A DNA stretch of 64,000 nucleotides from Serratia liquefaciens (GTDB lineage Bacteria; Pseudomonadota; Gammaproteobacteria; Enterobacterales; Enterobacteriaceae). A program made the translations under genes and the position numbers. The notes beneath the pieces are model-generated. The model was not told the DNA's origin. It worked only from the letters and a program-made list of their open reading frames with translations, and searched no databases. The stretch spans positions 280,356 through 344,355 of the forward strand of contig JAAXZN010000003.1 of the NCBI GenBank assembly GCA_012719855.1, in the 5' to 3' direction. This document shows positions 37,991-46,606 of this stretch, piece after piece (positions within the stretch are counted from its first letter, which is position 1; every line of letters begins with the position of its first letter).

Positions 37991-38947
37991 TTATTTGGCC
38001 TTTATTATCAATGCATTGCCATTTGCATCACGCACCACGCTCACGTTCAACAACAGCGGCAGCGCCGTCAGGAAAGCATCAGGATCGGCCAAATCCAAGG
38101 TGCCTGACACCGGCATTTCGGCAAGATCCGGGCTGGCCAAACTGATGTGGCCGGCCCGATAGCGGTTAAGCTCTGCTGCCAGGTCGCCCAATGGACGGTT
38201 GCGGAACAGCAATTGGCCCTGACGCCAGTCGCCTATTTCTTCCAACGATCTGCGCCCACGCTGCAGCTCCCCAGCGGTTGGTTCCTGACGAGCCAGATCG
38301 CCGGCGTGCAACAATACCGGGGTTGTGTGAGGCCGCCCCATCATGGCAACAATCCCTTTGCGCACCGCGACGGCTACGCTGGCGCCATCAAAGCGCACGT
38401 CAAATTCGGTACCCACCACTCGCACCTGGCTTTCCCCCGCATACAGCGTAAAGGGTTTTTCCTTGTTAGCTGCGACGCTGAGATAGACTTCACCTTGTTC
38501 CAGCCAAAGCTGTCGCTGCTGTTGACCATACTGCACGCGTATTTTTGTTTGGCGGTTCAGGTAAACCCGACTGCCGTCCGTCAGCACCACATCCCGGGGG
38601 CTGTCGGCGGTCTGCACGCTAAGGTTGTTGGTCAGCAACAGCGGTAGCTGGCTGGTCGGCAACAGCAGCGCCAGGGCAAAAAACAGCCCAGTGCCGCAAC
38701 GGCGCAGTGGCCGTAGCCAGCCGGTAGTTTGGCGACGAACCCTATCGGCAGGTCGCGCTATTTGCAGGCAATCGCCCCAAATTTGCTGGATTTCCTGAAA
38801 GGCCGCCTCATGCAACGAAGAAGCAGCTCGCCAGTCGGCCAGCTGCCGCTGCTCGTCACGGGTTAAACGGCGCGCCTGGCTGCGACTAAACCACCACGCG
38901 GCCTGTTCATCAATCTCGCTTTTCAGCAAATGATTTTCATTCATCAT
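37991..38947 (-). CDS. FecR-type anti-sigma factor / signal transducer
   Basis: The 318-aa protein has an N-terminal cytoplasmic DUF4880-like domain (EQAAWWFSRSQARRLTRDEQRQLADW), one membrane segment (about 80-105, GTGLFFALALLLPTSQLPLL) and a periplasmic FecR domain with DGSRVYLNRQTKIRV and RVVGTEFDVR, ending in an STN-like C-terminal region. It would hold the sigma factor inactive until the receptor's STN domain signals. The start at 38947 overlaps the sigma gene by 11 nt; AGGAG lies upstream within it, and an adjacent ATG at 38944 is also possible. Confidence 0.9.
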   Translation of the reverse strand: MMNENHLLKSEIDEQAAWWFSRSQARRLTRDEQRQLADWRAASSLHEAAFQEIQQIWGDCLQIARPADRVRRQTTGWLRPLRRCGTGLFFALALLLPTSQLPLLLTNNLSVQTADSPRDVVLTDGSRVYLNRQTKIRVQYGQQQRQLWLEQGEVYLSVAANKEKPFTLYAGESQVRVVGTEFDVRFDGASVAVAVRKGIVAMMGRPHTTPVLLHAGDLARQEPTAGELQRGRRSLEEIGDWRQGQLLFRNRPLGDLAAELNRYRAGHISLASPDLAEMPVSGTLDLADPDAFLTALPLLLNVSVVRDANGNALIIKAK

Positions 38948-39479
38948 GTTGCACACTCTCCTGCCCGGCAAGATAACGCTTGCAGTGCACTAAGGCGCCG
39001 GCAATATGCTTTTCCACCATGCTGACGGAAATGCCCATTCTTTCCGCGACCTCCACTTGCGACAGGCCATCGAAACGGTGCAGTACAAAAGCCTGACGTC
39101 GCCGCGGCGGCAGACTGTTGATTGCGGCCTCCAAATGGTTCAAGCGCTGCTGATGTTCGAGTCTTTGGTGAGGATCGGTTTCAAAGGGCGCGACATCCTG
39201 TCGATAAATCTCTTCTTCCTGATCTTCCGCCAACAAAAGACGCCGCTTGCCGGCGCTGCGCCAATAATCAATCAAAACCCGATGAGCGATTTTGAACAGA
39301 AAGGCGCGGGTATGCTCAACCGGCGTCTGTTTCGCACGTTTTAGCCATAAGGCAAAGACATCTTGCGAAAGGTCTGTCGCGTCGTGGGCATTATCCAGCC
39401 GTTTGCGAAAGAAGCTCACCAACTGACCGTAGGTATTCTGGTAGGCCAGACTTACCTTTTTTGATGACGGTTTATTCAT
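38937..39479 (-). CDS. FecI-type ECF sigma factor
   Basis: The 180-aa sigma factor has region 2 (LVSFFRKRLDNAHDATDLSQDVFALWL) and region 4 (INSLPPRRRQAFVLHRFDGLSQVEVAERMGISVSMVEKHI), cited here by their recognisable parts DATDLSQDVF and GISVSMVEKH. It is the activator of the receptor operon, released by FecR when ligand binds outside. The ATG at 39479 is chosen because ECF sigma factors start close to region 2; the open frame extends 83 codons upstream through the promoter and Fur site and is not coding-like. It is divergent from the TonB gene. Confidence 0.92.
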   Translation of the reverse strand: MNKPSSKKVSLAYQNTYGQLVSFFRKRLDNAHDATDLSQDVFALWLKRAKQTPVEHTRAFLFKIAHRVLIDYWRSAGKRRLLLAEDQEEEIYRQDVAPFETDPHQRLEHQQRLNHLEAAINSLPPRRRQAFVLHRFDGLSQVEVAERMGISVSMVEKHIAGALVHCKRYLAGQESVQHDE

Positions 39480-39697
39480 GACGATATCCGTAAAGATCGC
39501 ACTGTCCCGAACGAATTGGCAGGCCAGGCTGCCGCAGAATTCGGAAACATTGAGTCGGTTACTCACGCTGCAGGCAGCAATATTTTGCAAAACAGGGGCG
39601 ACTCTGAAGGTGAATACAATGGCGTTCACTCTTATAAGGCTGAGGGTTATAAGCAAAGCACGGATCAAATGCAAATAATAATCACTACCACTATCAA

Positions 39698-39720
39698 AGT
39701 GATTATCATTGAGTATAATC
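39698..39720. promoter_or_regulatory. Fur-box-like site between FecI-type sigma and TonB genes
   Basis: The stretch reads TGATTATCATTGAG on the plus strand, i.e. CAATGATAATCA on the other, an 11-nt match to the core AATGATAATCA of the Fur consensus. It lies between the divergent fecI-type and tonB-type genes and could repress both under iron-replete conditions. Confidence 0.7.
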
Positions 39721-39825
39721 CGCAGCATTAAATTCGATATATTCGCGGATCCAGGGGGGCGTTATCCCCCTTTCGCTACGCTGATCGATATGTTGAATGG
39801 GACATGGAAAGGCATGGAGTGGGTA

Positions 39826-40638
39826 ATGAAATCATTTCGACAGGTGGCCACCGGCGGCTCGGCCGTCTCTTTGGTGAAATTCAAATCGCCGCTAATTCCT
39901 GCCCCTCGTTGGACGTTCAGCCTGCTGCTTGGCATCGCCGTACACCTGTTGGCGGCCCTGATGTTGATCGGCTGGGTGCATCACGTCACGCCACAAGGCA
40001 TGTTGCCGCCGGCCGTGATTATGGATCTGGCGATGTATCAGCAGATGGCGACCCCTGCCGCCGATGTTCCCCCCGGGCCGGAGCAAAACATGGCGGCTCC
40101 GGAAAGGGTTAAACAACCCGAAAAAAAATCCGAAGACTTGCCCAAGTTGACGCGCGCGGCACAGGGAACGCAGGCTATTCGTACCGAATTGCAGGTCAAG
40201 AAAGCCAAGCCGACGCCTGAGCGGAACGACCTTCCCTTGCCGGTGGTGGCCCGCAACAGCGCCCCCACGACCAGCGCCCCTTTACCGGGACAGTCACAGA
40301 AAAACTCCGCGTCTTTCACCAGCCCTTCGGCCGCCGCTGTCAGCGGGCAGGTCAACTGGAACAGCGACGTTCTGGCACACCTTGCGCGCTATAAACGCTA
40401 CCCCCGGGAAGCCTTGCGCTATCGTCTGCAAGGCGTGAGCCACGTTCGCTTTAAGGTCACGTCCGCGGGAAATGTCATTGCGGCGGAACTGTTGTCCAGC
40501 TCCGGTGAGCGAATACTGGATCGGGAAGCTATGCGGCTGATCGCCCGGGCACAACCTCTGCCACCGCCGCCGGCAGAATTGCTGCGTAACGGCGTCGTCG
40601 AGCTGATTGCGCCTATTGCCTACGACGTCAAAAACTGA
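39826..40638 (+). CDS. TonB paralogue (HasB/FusB-like energy transducer)
   Basis: The 270-aa protein has a short cytoplasmic tail, one membrane anchor (about 28-48, WTFSLLLGIAVHLLAALML with the TonB-type SxxxH spacing in GIAVHL), and a Pro/Lys-rich periplasmic linker. A C-terminal TonB domain follows (RYKRYPREALRYRLQGVSHV, then GNVIAAELLSSSGERILDREA). It most likely powers the neighbouring receptor. The start is uncertain: ATGs at 39790, 39814 and 39826 are in frame; 39826 has GGAG 8 nt upstream. It resembles HasB and, by context, FusB. Confidence 0.88.
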   Translation: MKSFRQVATGGSAVSLVKFKSPLIPAPRWTFSLLLGIAVHLLAALMLIGWVHHVTPQGMLPPAVIMDLAMYQQMATPAADVPPGPEQNMAAPERVKQPEKKSEDLPKLTRAAQGTQAIRTELQVKKAKPTPERNDLPLPVVARNSAPTTSAPLPGQSQKNSASFTSPSAAAVSGQVNWNSDVLAHLARYKRYPREALRYRLQGVSHVRFKVTSAGNVIAAELLSSSGERILDREAMRLIARAQPLPPPPAELLRNGVVELIAPIAYDVKN

Positions 40639-40668
40639 CCCGGCAAGCCTTACTGCACCCTGTAGGAC

Positions 40669-41544
40669 TCAAGGCTGCTGTTTCAACCCGTTCAACCCGG
40701 CAATCACCTTTTGCAGAGCCCGGTTGAGCGGTTTGTCCTGACGTAACGCGATGGCCAACGTACGCTCAAGCATCGGCGTCAGGGATCTCCCTCGTAAGTC
40801 GGTTAGCGCCATGCGGGGAATAATGCTGTAACCCAGCCCGGCGGCAACCATCTCTTTGATCGCCTCAATGCTGCCCAGCTCCATCACCGGCATCGGTTTC
40901 ACCCCGGCACTCAGGAACCAGTTGTCAATCAGCCTGCGGGTGCTGCTGCCGGCCTCGAAGGCGACCCACGGCAGCGCGCCCAGCCCCTGCGGCGTGAATT
41001 CGACGGGCACGTTCGTGCCATCCGCAGGGAAAATAGCCACGAATTCATCTTGCAACAATGGGGTTAACTGCACATTGCGTCCGCTGGCCGGCAAGGTCAC
41101 CAAAGCAATATCGAGCCGGTTTTCCTCCACCGCTTTCACCATGTTATCGGTGTTGCCGGTACGTACGCCGATGTTTAAGCGTGGATAATTCTGTTTAAGT
41201 TCACGCAGCAGCGAAGGCAGCAGATGAATGCAGGCGGTAGCCCCGGTTCCGACGGTGATGACGCCGGCAATCTCCTGTGCATGATCGGCCATCGCACCTA
41301 GTGCATTGTCCACTGCCGTATTGATACGAGCGATGTGTTCAAGTAACACTTCACCGGCGGACGTGGGCCGCACGCGTTTGGCAACCCGCTCTAACAGCCG
41401 CACCTGCAGACGCTGTTCCAACTGGCGTATCTGCAGGCTAACGGCAGGCTGGGTCAACCCCAGCAAATCTCCCGCCGCAGAAAAACTCCCTTGCCTGACC
41501 ACCAGAGCAAAAGTGTTGAGCTGGTCTAAATTGACTTTTTCCAC
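40669..41544 (-). CDS. LysR-family transcriptional regulator
   Basis: The 291-aa regulator has the N-terminal helix-turn-helix (VRQGSFSAAGDLLGLTQPAV, then SLQIRQLEQRL) and an effector domain with GVITVGTGATACIHLLPSLL, as in the CysB/Cbl-less general LysR group. It converges on the TonB gene and is divergent from a small ORF at 41690. The target is not evident; the molybdenum hydroxylase operon is close but lies on the same strand with its own distant promoter. Confidence 0.9.
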   Translation of the reverse strand: MEKVNLDQLNTFALVVRQGSFSAAGDLLGLTQPAVSLQIRQLEQRLQVRLLERVAKRVRPTSAGEVLLEHIARINTAVDNALGAMADHAQEIAGVITVGTGATACIHLLPSLLRELKQNYPRLNIGVRTGNTDNMVKAVEENRLDIALVTLPASGRNVQLTPLLQDEFVAIFPADGTNVPVEFTPQGLGALPWVAFEAGSSTRRLIDNWFLSAGVKPMPVMELGSIEAIKEMVAAGLGYSIIPRMALTDLRGRSLTPMLERTLAIALRQDKPLNRALQKVIAGLNGLKQQP

Positions 41545-41689
41545 CGTGAGACGCCTTCTAAACCCCGAATATTGCCGAATAATAAGCGAAACGCCTATCC
41601 CAAAAATATCAAAAGCTCAGCGAATTAACGTATTCGCCCTGGCCGGCAAGAGCTGTTATTTATTTAACCAGACACGGGAGGAGTTAACG

Positions 41690-41869
41690 ATGGCACGCTA
41701 CGTGTGGAATGACCGACTGAAACAGAGCATCCGTTTCAGTTACTGGAATGAGCTGTGCGTTACCTACGATAAAGGGGCCTTGGCCCCTCAACCTGCTGAT
41801 AAACATGCCCGACAGGCTTCGAACTTATATGCCCTATCGGACGCAGCATCCAGCTCACCTGCCCTTTAA
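41690..41869 (+). CDS. Small unknown ORF (59 aa) with a strong ribosome site
   Basis: I do not recognise this product. It starts MARYVWNDRLKQSIRFSYW, is basic and aromatic at its N-terminus, and becomes Ala/Ser-rich at the end. GGGAGGAG at 41676-41683 ends 6 nt before the ATG, which is the best ribosome site in this neighbourhood and the main reason to report it. A perfect GC hairpin lies inside the frame at 41773-41788. It is divergent from the LysR gene. It could be a true small protein, a regulatory leader peptide, or the 5' remnant of a longer lost gene. Confidence 0.4.
   Translation: MARYVWNDRLKQSIRFSYWNELCVTYDKGALAPQPADKHARQASNLYALSDAASSSPAL
41773..41788. other. Perfect GC hairpin inside the small ORF
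   Basis: AGGGGCC and GGCCCCT flank a TT loop. Such a tight stem inside a short translated frame could act in attenuation or be a degenerate terminator; no T-run follows. Confidence 0.4.
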
Positions 41870-41913
41870 CAAACCAGGAGACCTTTGCGGCCCCTGGCTC
41901 CATGCTAATTAGG

Positions 41914-43212
41914 CTATTTCTCCGCCGTTTGAGCGCGCAAGCGGCTGACCTGCGCTTGCAGCTCGGGCCACGGCGCTTTCCCCGCATAACTTTGTCGCAG
42001 ATAGTTAAGCAATTCGGCAATCTGGCGGTCGTTCAGATTATGGCGAAATGCCGGCATATAGCCCAGGCTGCTATTGGCCGGCCGCTGAATACCGTCCAGC
42101 ACCACCCGAATGGCATTGTCCGGCTTATCGGCATACAGGTTGGTGTTCAACGCCAGCGAAGGTCGAACGCCGATCATCTGAGCGCCCTTTTCCTGAGCAT
42201 GGCATGCCATACAGGCACCGGAGAAAATACGTGCGCCCTCCGTGGTTAACGGCTCGGTGCGTGACTCGGCCCACTGATTCAAGCGTTTGGCCTCCGTCAC
42301 CTTGGGCTCGGTCGGATGAAAAGTGCGCAGATAGGTGGCTATGGCCTGCAAGTCTTGCTCTGGCAAGCGCGAAAGCCCCTCTTCAATCACCGGCGCCATT
42401 GGCCCGGCTGCCACGCCGTGATCCGCCGAATAGCCCGTGCGCATAAAGCTGAGCAAATCCTCGCGTTTCCACTCCAGCGGAGCCAAGGAGCTGCCGGTTA
42501 GCGACGGGGCCGTCCAGTCTTCCGCCACGCCGCCGGTCAGGTGCTTGGCGCCGTCTTTCTCGCCAAACATCAGGTTGCGCGGCGAGTGACAGGCGCTGCA
42601 GTGGCCAAGGCCTTCGGTCAGATAGGCCCCGCGATTCCATTCGGCGCTTTGTGCCGGATCGGCTTTCATCGCGCCAGGCGTCAGGAACAGCCAGTTCCAG
42701 GTGACGATACCCTGGCGAATGTTAAACGGAAAACTCAACTCGGTGGCCGGCGGCTGATATTTCACGGCCGGTTGCGACATCAGATAGGCGTACAATGCCT
42801 GCAGATCTTCATCGCTGGTGCGGGTAAACGCCGTGTAGGGAAAGGCCGGATAGAGATAGTGCCCTTCACGGTCAACCCCATGGCGCATCGCTCGCTCAAA
42901 AGCGGCATACGACCATTGGCCAATGCCGGTTTCGTTATCCGGCGTAATGTTGGTGCTGTAAATGGTGCCGAACGAAATTTCCATCGCCAAGCCGCCGGTA
43001 TTGCGCTCGCCGCCGGGCCGGGTATGGCACACCGCGCAATCGCCGAGATCGGCCAGCACTTTCCCTTTGGCTATCTGTTGCTGACTGAAAACGTGATGAT
43101 CATTTTCCTCCAGCGGCGCGATTTCCGGTTGCCAACTGGCTATCGCCCCAATGACCACGGCGGCAACCACCGTCAGACTGCCCCATCCGGCAACTTTTTT
43201 TATGCTGATCAT
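41914..43212 (-). CDS. Tri-haem cytochrome c subunit of a molybdenum dehydrogenase
   Basis: The 432-aa protein has an N-terminal signal-anchor (about 8-26) and three CxxCH haem sites: C59-H63 (CAVCH), C205-H209 (CSACH) and C334-H338 (CMACH). This three-domain layout matches the cytochrome subunits of periplasmic alcohol and aldehyde dehydrogenases, passing electrons to the respiratory chain. It is the last gene of a three-gene operon, overlapping the molybdopterin subunit by 4 nt, so it is the electron acceptor for that enzyme rather than for a quinoprotein. Confidence 0.93.
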   Translation of the reverse strand: MISIKKVAGWGSLTVVAAVVIGAIASWQPEIAPLEENDHHVFSQQQIAKGKVLADLGDCAVCHTRPGGERNTGGLAMEISFGTIYSTNITPDNETGIGQWSYAAFERAMRHGVDREGHYLYPAFPYTAFTRTSDEDLQALYAYLMSQPAVKYQPPATELSFPFNIRQGIVTWNWLFLTPGAMKADPAQSAEWNRGAYLTEGLGHCSACHSPRNLMFGEKDGAKHLTGGVAEDWTAPSLTGSSLAPLEWKREDLLSFMRTGYSADHGVAAGPMAPVIEEGLSRLPEQDLQAIATYLRTFHPTEPKVTEAKRLNQWAESRTEPLTTEGARIFSGACMACHAQEKGAQMIGVRPSLALNTNLYADKPDNAIRVVLDGIQRPANSSLGYMPAFRHNLNDRQIAELLNYLRQSYAGKAPWPELQAQVSRLRAQTAEK

Positions 43213-45509
43213 AGTGATGTATCCCCTTTTGCGTTGCCGGAAGCCTGCTGTTTTAACGCCTTCACCACCCGCTCAGGGGTGAACGGCACTTCCCGCATAC
43301 GCACGCCCAGCGCATCGAACAACGCATTGGCGATCGCCGCCGCGCTCGGCACAGAGGCAGATTCTCCCGCCCCCATCGAGGGTTCATCCGGATAGTCCAG
43401 CAGTTGAATATCAACCTGCGGCAGCTCGTCAAACCGCAGGATCGGGTAACCGCCCCAATCCAGTGACGTCACGGCCGCGGTGTCAAAGGTGACGAACTCT
43501 TTCAGCACCCGGCTGGCGGACTGAACGATATTGCCGTGCACCTGGTGACGAACCCCGGCCGGGTTGATGATGCGGCCGCAGTCGTGGGCAACGAAGATTT
43601 TATCCAGCTTGATCTGACCGCTGTGGCGATTAACGCTGAGATCGCACACCCAGGCCGCCCAGGCGGCACCAAATCCGGGGAATTTACTGTGAAAATAACG
43701 CGCATAGGCAAAGCCGCGCCCTGTCACCCATTCAGGATCGCCGGACACCGGGTTGCGGTGAGCCGGGCCATCCTGCCAATTGGCCTGCTTTTTCAACGCT
43801 TGAATCAGCGCCACGGCACGCGGGTCTTTCAGATATTGCAGGCGGAATGCGATCGGATCCTGCCCGGCTCGCCACGCCAGTTCGTCAATCCATGATTCGT
43901 GGGCGAACACATTGGGTAACGCCGAGACCCCACGCATCCACGAAGCCCGTACTATCGGCGCCGCGTCCTGGCACACCACCCGCATGTTGGGATATTCATA
44001 TTGTGGAATGGCGGTTCTGTCGCCCATCTGCTGGACGTCTGCCCGATTGGGCACTTTACCGGTCAGCACCAGTGACAGTGTCACTGCGTTGTTGGAAGGA
44101 TAGCTGGTTTTCAGTTCGTAAGCCGCCACCTGATTGTGTTGGTCCAACCCGCCGCGAACTCGCATCAGTTGCCCGGTGCCCTTGGGCTCCCAGCCAGCCT
44201 CTTGTTCACGCATCAACTGTACCCTGACCGGCTTGCCGGTGGCCTGCGATAACAGCACAGCATCAGCAGAGACGTCATCGGCGCAGTTGCGACCATAGCA
44301 GCCGGAGGCTTCCATACGATTGATATGAACCTGCTCTGGCCGCCAGTCGAGCAAATGAGCGATGTCCTTACGCAAATCGTGAGGATTCTGCGTGCCTGAG
44401 CAGACTTCGGCGCGATCGCGACCGACGTCGGCCACCGCACAGGACGGACCAATTGACGCGTGTTGATGATAAGGCCAGACGTAATCGGCATTGACCTCGG
44501 TATGCAACGACGCCAAAGCGGCATCTACCCCGGCATCATCACGCAGCACGCGATCGGTCTTGGGGTTTTCCACCAGGGCCTGATGCAATCCTGTGAGCGA
44601 AAGATCGGGTAAACCGGACCAGGGGCGCCAGACGGTCTTCAGTTGTCGCATCGCGGCAATCGCCTGCTCTTCACGTTCGGCGACGATGCCGATGAAGTCG
44701 TTAATCACCACCAGTTTTACGATGCCGGGCAGATGGGCGATGGAGTCAGAGTCTACCGACAGCAGGCCGCTACCCAAGGGGGCGCTGCTGTCGGCGCCGA
44801 TATACGGCGGACGCACCACTCTGCCATGCAGCATGCCCGGCAGGCGGAGATCATGCACATAGGTCAGTTGGCCGGTCACCTTGGCCGGGATATCCACGCG
44901 CGGCACCGCCTTGCCCACGTAACGACTTTCCGCCACGCTCTTCAGCCTGATGGTTTTATCCAGTGCCACCTGTAAATTCTGCCCGCGGGCCAGTTCACCA
45001 TAGCTCAGGCTGACGTTGGGTTTATCTATCGCAAATACCCGGCCATTTTCAGCCTGCAGGCGTTCCACCGGTAACGCAAAGGCCTTTGCGGCCAGCGCCA
45101 GCAGCAATTGCCGCACCTGCGCGGCAGCCTGGCGCAGCGGTAGCGAAGTCACCTGGATAGTGGCGCTGGCGATGGTAGGCCCCTGATCCGGAGTGCGCTG
45201 GGTGTCACCCAAAATCACCGTAACGTGCTCGAAAGGTACGCCGATTTCATCGGCAACAATCTGTGCCAATGCGGTGCGAATGCCGGTGCCGAGATCCACA
45301 TGGCCGTTAAATGCGGTGACGCGGCCATCGGCGGTCAGGCCGATAAAGCTGTCCACGCGATCGAGCGGCAGATCGCCGACCGCCGCTGGCTCAGCGGCGA
45401 AGGCATTAAGTGAAACGGGCAGCAGGCTGCTGACCATCACCAGGCCACCGGCCTGCAACAGGCCACCGGCCTGCAACAGGCGACGGCGCGTGATTTCCAG
45501 GCGGCTCAT
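43209..45509 (-). CDS. Molybdopterin-binding subunit, xanthine-dehydrogenase/IorB family, Tat-exported
   Basis: The 766-aa protein begins with a twin-arginine signal (EITRRRLLQAGG) and continues as an aldehyde/isoquinoline-oxidase large subunit, with GHVDLGTGIRTALAQIVADE near the front, a middle KVTGQLTYVHDLRLPGMLHG stretch, SGCYGRNCADD, and the near-C-terminal active-site motif MGAGESASVPSAAAIANAL containing the catalytic Glu. It hydroxylates or oxidises an aldehyde or N-heterocycle in the periplasm. The 2Fe-2S and cytochrome c subunits flank it with 4-nt overlaps. The signal region contains an exact 18-bp tandem repeat that duplicates six residues. Confidence 0.92.
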   Translation of the reverse strand: MSRLEITRRRLLQAGGLLQAGGLVMVSSLLPVSLNAFAAEPAAVGDLPLDRVDSFIGLTADGRVTAFNGHVDLGTGIRTALAQIVADEIGVPFEHVTVILGDTQRTPDQGPTIASATIQVTSLPLRQAAAQVRQLLLALAAKAFALPVERLQAENGRVFAIDKPNVSLSYGELARGQNLQVALDKTIRLKSVAESRYVGKAVPRVDIPAKVTGQLTYVHDLRLPGMLHGRVVRPPYIGADSSAPLGSGLLSVDSDSIAHLPGIVKLVVINDFIGIVAEREEQAIAAMRQLKTVWRPWSGLPDLSLTGLHQALVENPKTDRVLRDDAGVDAALASLHTEVNADYVWPYHQHASIGPSCAVADVGRDRAEVCSGTQNPHDLRKDIAHLLDWRPEQVHINRMEASGCYGRNCADDVSADAVLLSQATGKPVRVQLMREQEAGWEPKGTGQLMRVRGGLDQHNQVAAYELKTSYPSNNAVTLSLVLTGKVPNRADVQQMGDRTAIPQYEYPNMRVVCQDAAPIVRASWMRGVSALPNVFAHESWIDELAWRAGQDPIAFRLQYLKDPRAVALIQALKKQANWQDGPAHRNPVSGDPEWVTGRGFAYARYFHSKFPGFGAAWAAWVCDLSVNRHSGQIKLDKIFVAHDCGRIINPAGVRHQVHGNIVQSASRVLKEFVTFDTAAVTSLDWGGYPILRFDELPQVDIQLLDYPDEPSMGAGESASVPSAAAIANALFDALGVRMREVPFTPERVVKALKQQASGNAKGDTSL
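45441..45476. repeat. 18-bp exact tandem duplication in the Tat signal region
   Basis: CAGGCCACCGGCCTGCAA occurs twice back to back (45441-45458 and 45459-45476), followed by a partial third CAGGC. It duplicates six residues (LLQAGG) of the hydrophobic part of the Tat signal of the molybdopterin subunit. In-frame slippage is possible because 18 is a multiple of three. Confidence 0.9.
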
Positions 45510-45979
45510 GCCGGCCCCCTTTCCGCCAACAGCTGGCGGGCTTTGGCGGCTGCACGCAAGATTTCAATATGGGTGCCGCATCGGCACAGGTTATAAGCCA
45601 GCTCATTTTTGATTTCTTGTTCATCTGCCTGAGGGTTGCGTTCAAACAGAGCCACCAGCGTCATGATCATGCCGTTGGTGCAATAACCGCACTGCGCGGC
45701 CTGCTCATCAATAAAACCTTGTTGAACCGGATGCAGTTGCCCCGCCTCGCCAAGGCCTTCCAGCGTGGTAATGGATTTGTTGAGGGCACCGCTCAGCGGG
45801 AGGGAACAGGAGCGGGCGGCTACGCCGTCGATCAGTACCGTGCAAGCACCGCACTCCCCGAGGCCACAGCCGTATTTAGGGCCGTTAAGGCCCAGATCGT
45901 TGCGTAACACGTAGAGTAGCGGCGTTTCGGGTGAAATGGCGCCCAGTGCGACCATCCGGCCGTTTATTTTTATTTCCAT
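45506..45979 (-). CDS. 2Fe-2S subunit, xanthine-dehydrogenase/IorA family
   Basis: The 157-aa protein carries two clusters: a plant-ferredoxin type (C38, C43, C46, C58 in YGCGLGECGAC and RSCSL) and a helical type (C97, C100, C132, C134 in CGYC and LCRC). It transfers electrons from the molybdenum centre of the large subunit to the cytochrome c. It has no signal peptide of its own, so it is probably co-exported with the Tat-signalled large subunit. It is the first gene of the operon; its start faces the promoter region shared with the sulfur operon. Confidence 0.94.
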   Translation of the reverse strand: MEIKINGRMVALGAISPETPLLYVLRNDLGLNGPKYGCGLGECGACTVLIDGVAARSCSLPLSGALNKSITTLEGLGEAGQLHPVQQGFIDEQAAQCGYCTNGMIMTLVALFERNPQADEQEIKNELAYNLCRCGTHIEILRAAAKARQLLAERGPA

Positions 45980-46606
45980 GGTGAATGCATATCCTTAACC
46001 AAACGGATTTCTCCGTAATATCACTGTGATGAATAACTCACAGCATGCTAATTATAATCATTGAAAGACTTGCTAATGTTAAGGGTATGTAGCGGCAATT
46101 GCTTTAACGAAAAGTGGGTATTTATTATCGATTGCCGATGACTGGCGAAAATAACGGCAGCTCAGGTCGCTGACGTTGAACAAAAAACGAGCATACTTTT
46201 TTCCTGCGTGAAACCGCCGTCAGAAGCATTGATATATTTTATTTCAGTGAATTAAGCGTTATTAAGCAGGAGATATATCTTGAAGCTTTATTTTCTTCGG
46301 TAATCTTTTTTATTTCCACAGGCTAATATGAGGTCCGAGTTTATTATATTCCCTCCAGGCCGACAGCGCCGTGGTGTGCGGCCTTCCCCTCTGCCACGCC
46401 GCTTGGGCTGCGGCATTCCCTTTAGCTAATTAATCGCTAAGCAAGGGACTATTTATAATAAGCCGCCGCTTTACACCCTCGCGCGCAACTTATTATTATC
46501 ATTACGTTCCCGCCGCAGAACCGACTTGAATTTTAATTATATTTTATTGCGCTACGCACAGAGCGGCGCGCTCTTTACTGCTGCCTACCGTATTGAGGAC
46601 ATCGTT
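45980..46606. promoter_or_regulatory. Divergent promoter region and leader of the organosulfur operon
   Basis: These 627 bp separate the molybdenum dehydrogenase operon from the first SfnB-like gene. No credible ORF is present. An AT-rich stretch (46020-46330) is followed by a GC-rich patch (about 46355-46420), then a hairpin at 46418-46447 (CCCTTTAGC with GCTAAGCAAGGG), and more AT-rich DNA. GAGGAC precedes the ATG at 46607. The length suggests a regulated leader, perhaps responding to sulfur through CysB or Cbl; this is inference. Confidence 0.45.

Noticed and set aside
39480..39728. 83-codon N-terminal extension of the FecI-type sigma factor
   Set aside because: ECF sigma factors begin close to region 2, and the extension crosses the Fur-box-like site and promoter region.
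41306..41689. Upstream part of the plus-strand frame containing the small ORF
   Set aside because: It is antisense to the LysR N-terminus; only the part after the strong ribosome site at 41676 is plausible.
45980..46606. SAM or other sulfur riboswitch before the organosulfur operon
   Set aside because: No conserved riboswitch core could be recognised by eye; only a simple bulged hairpin is visible.
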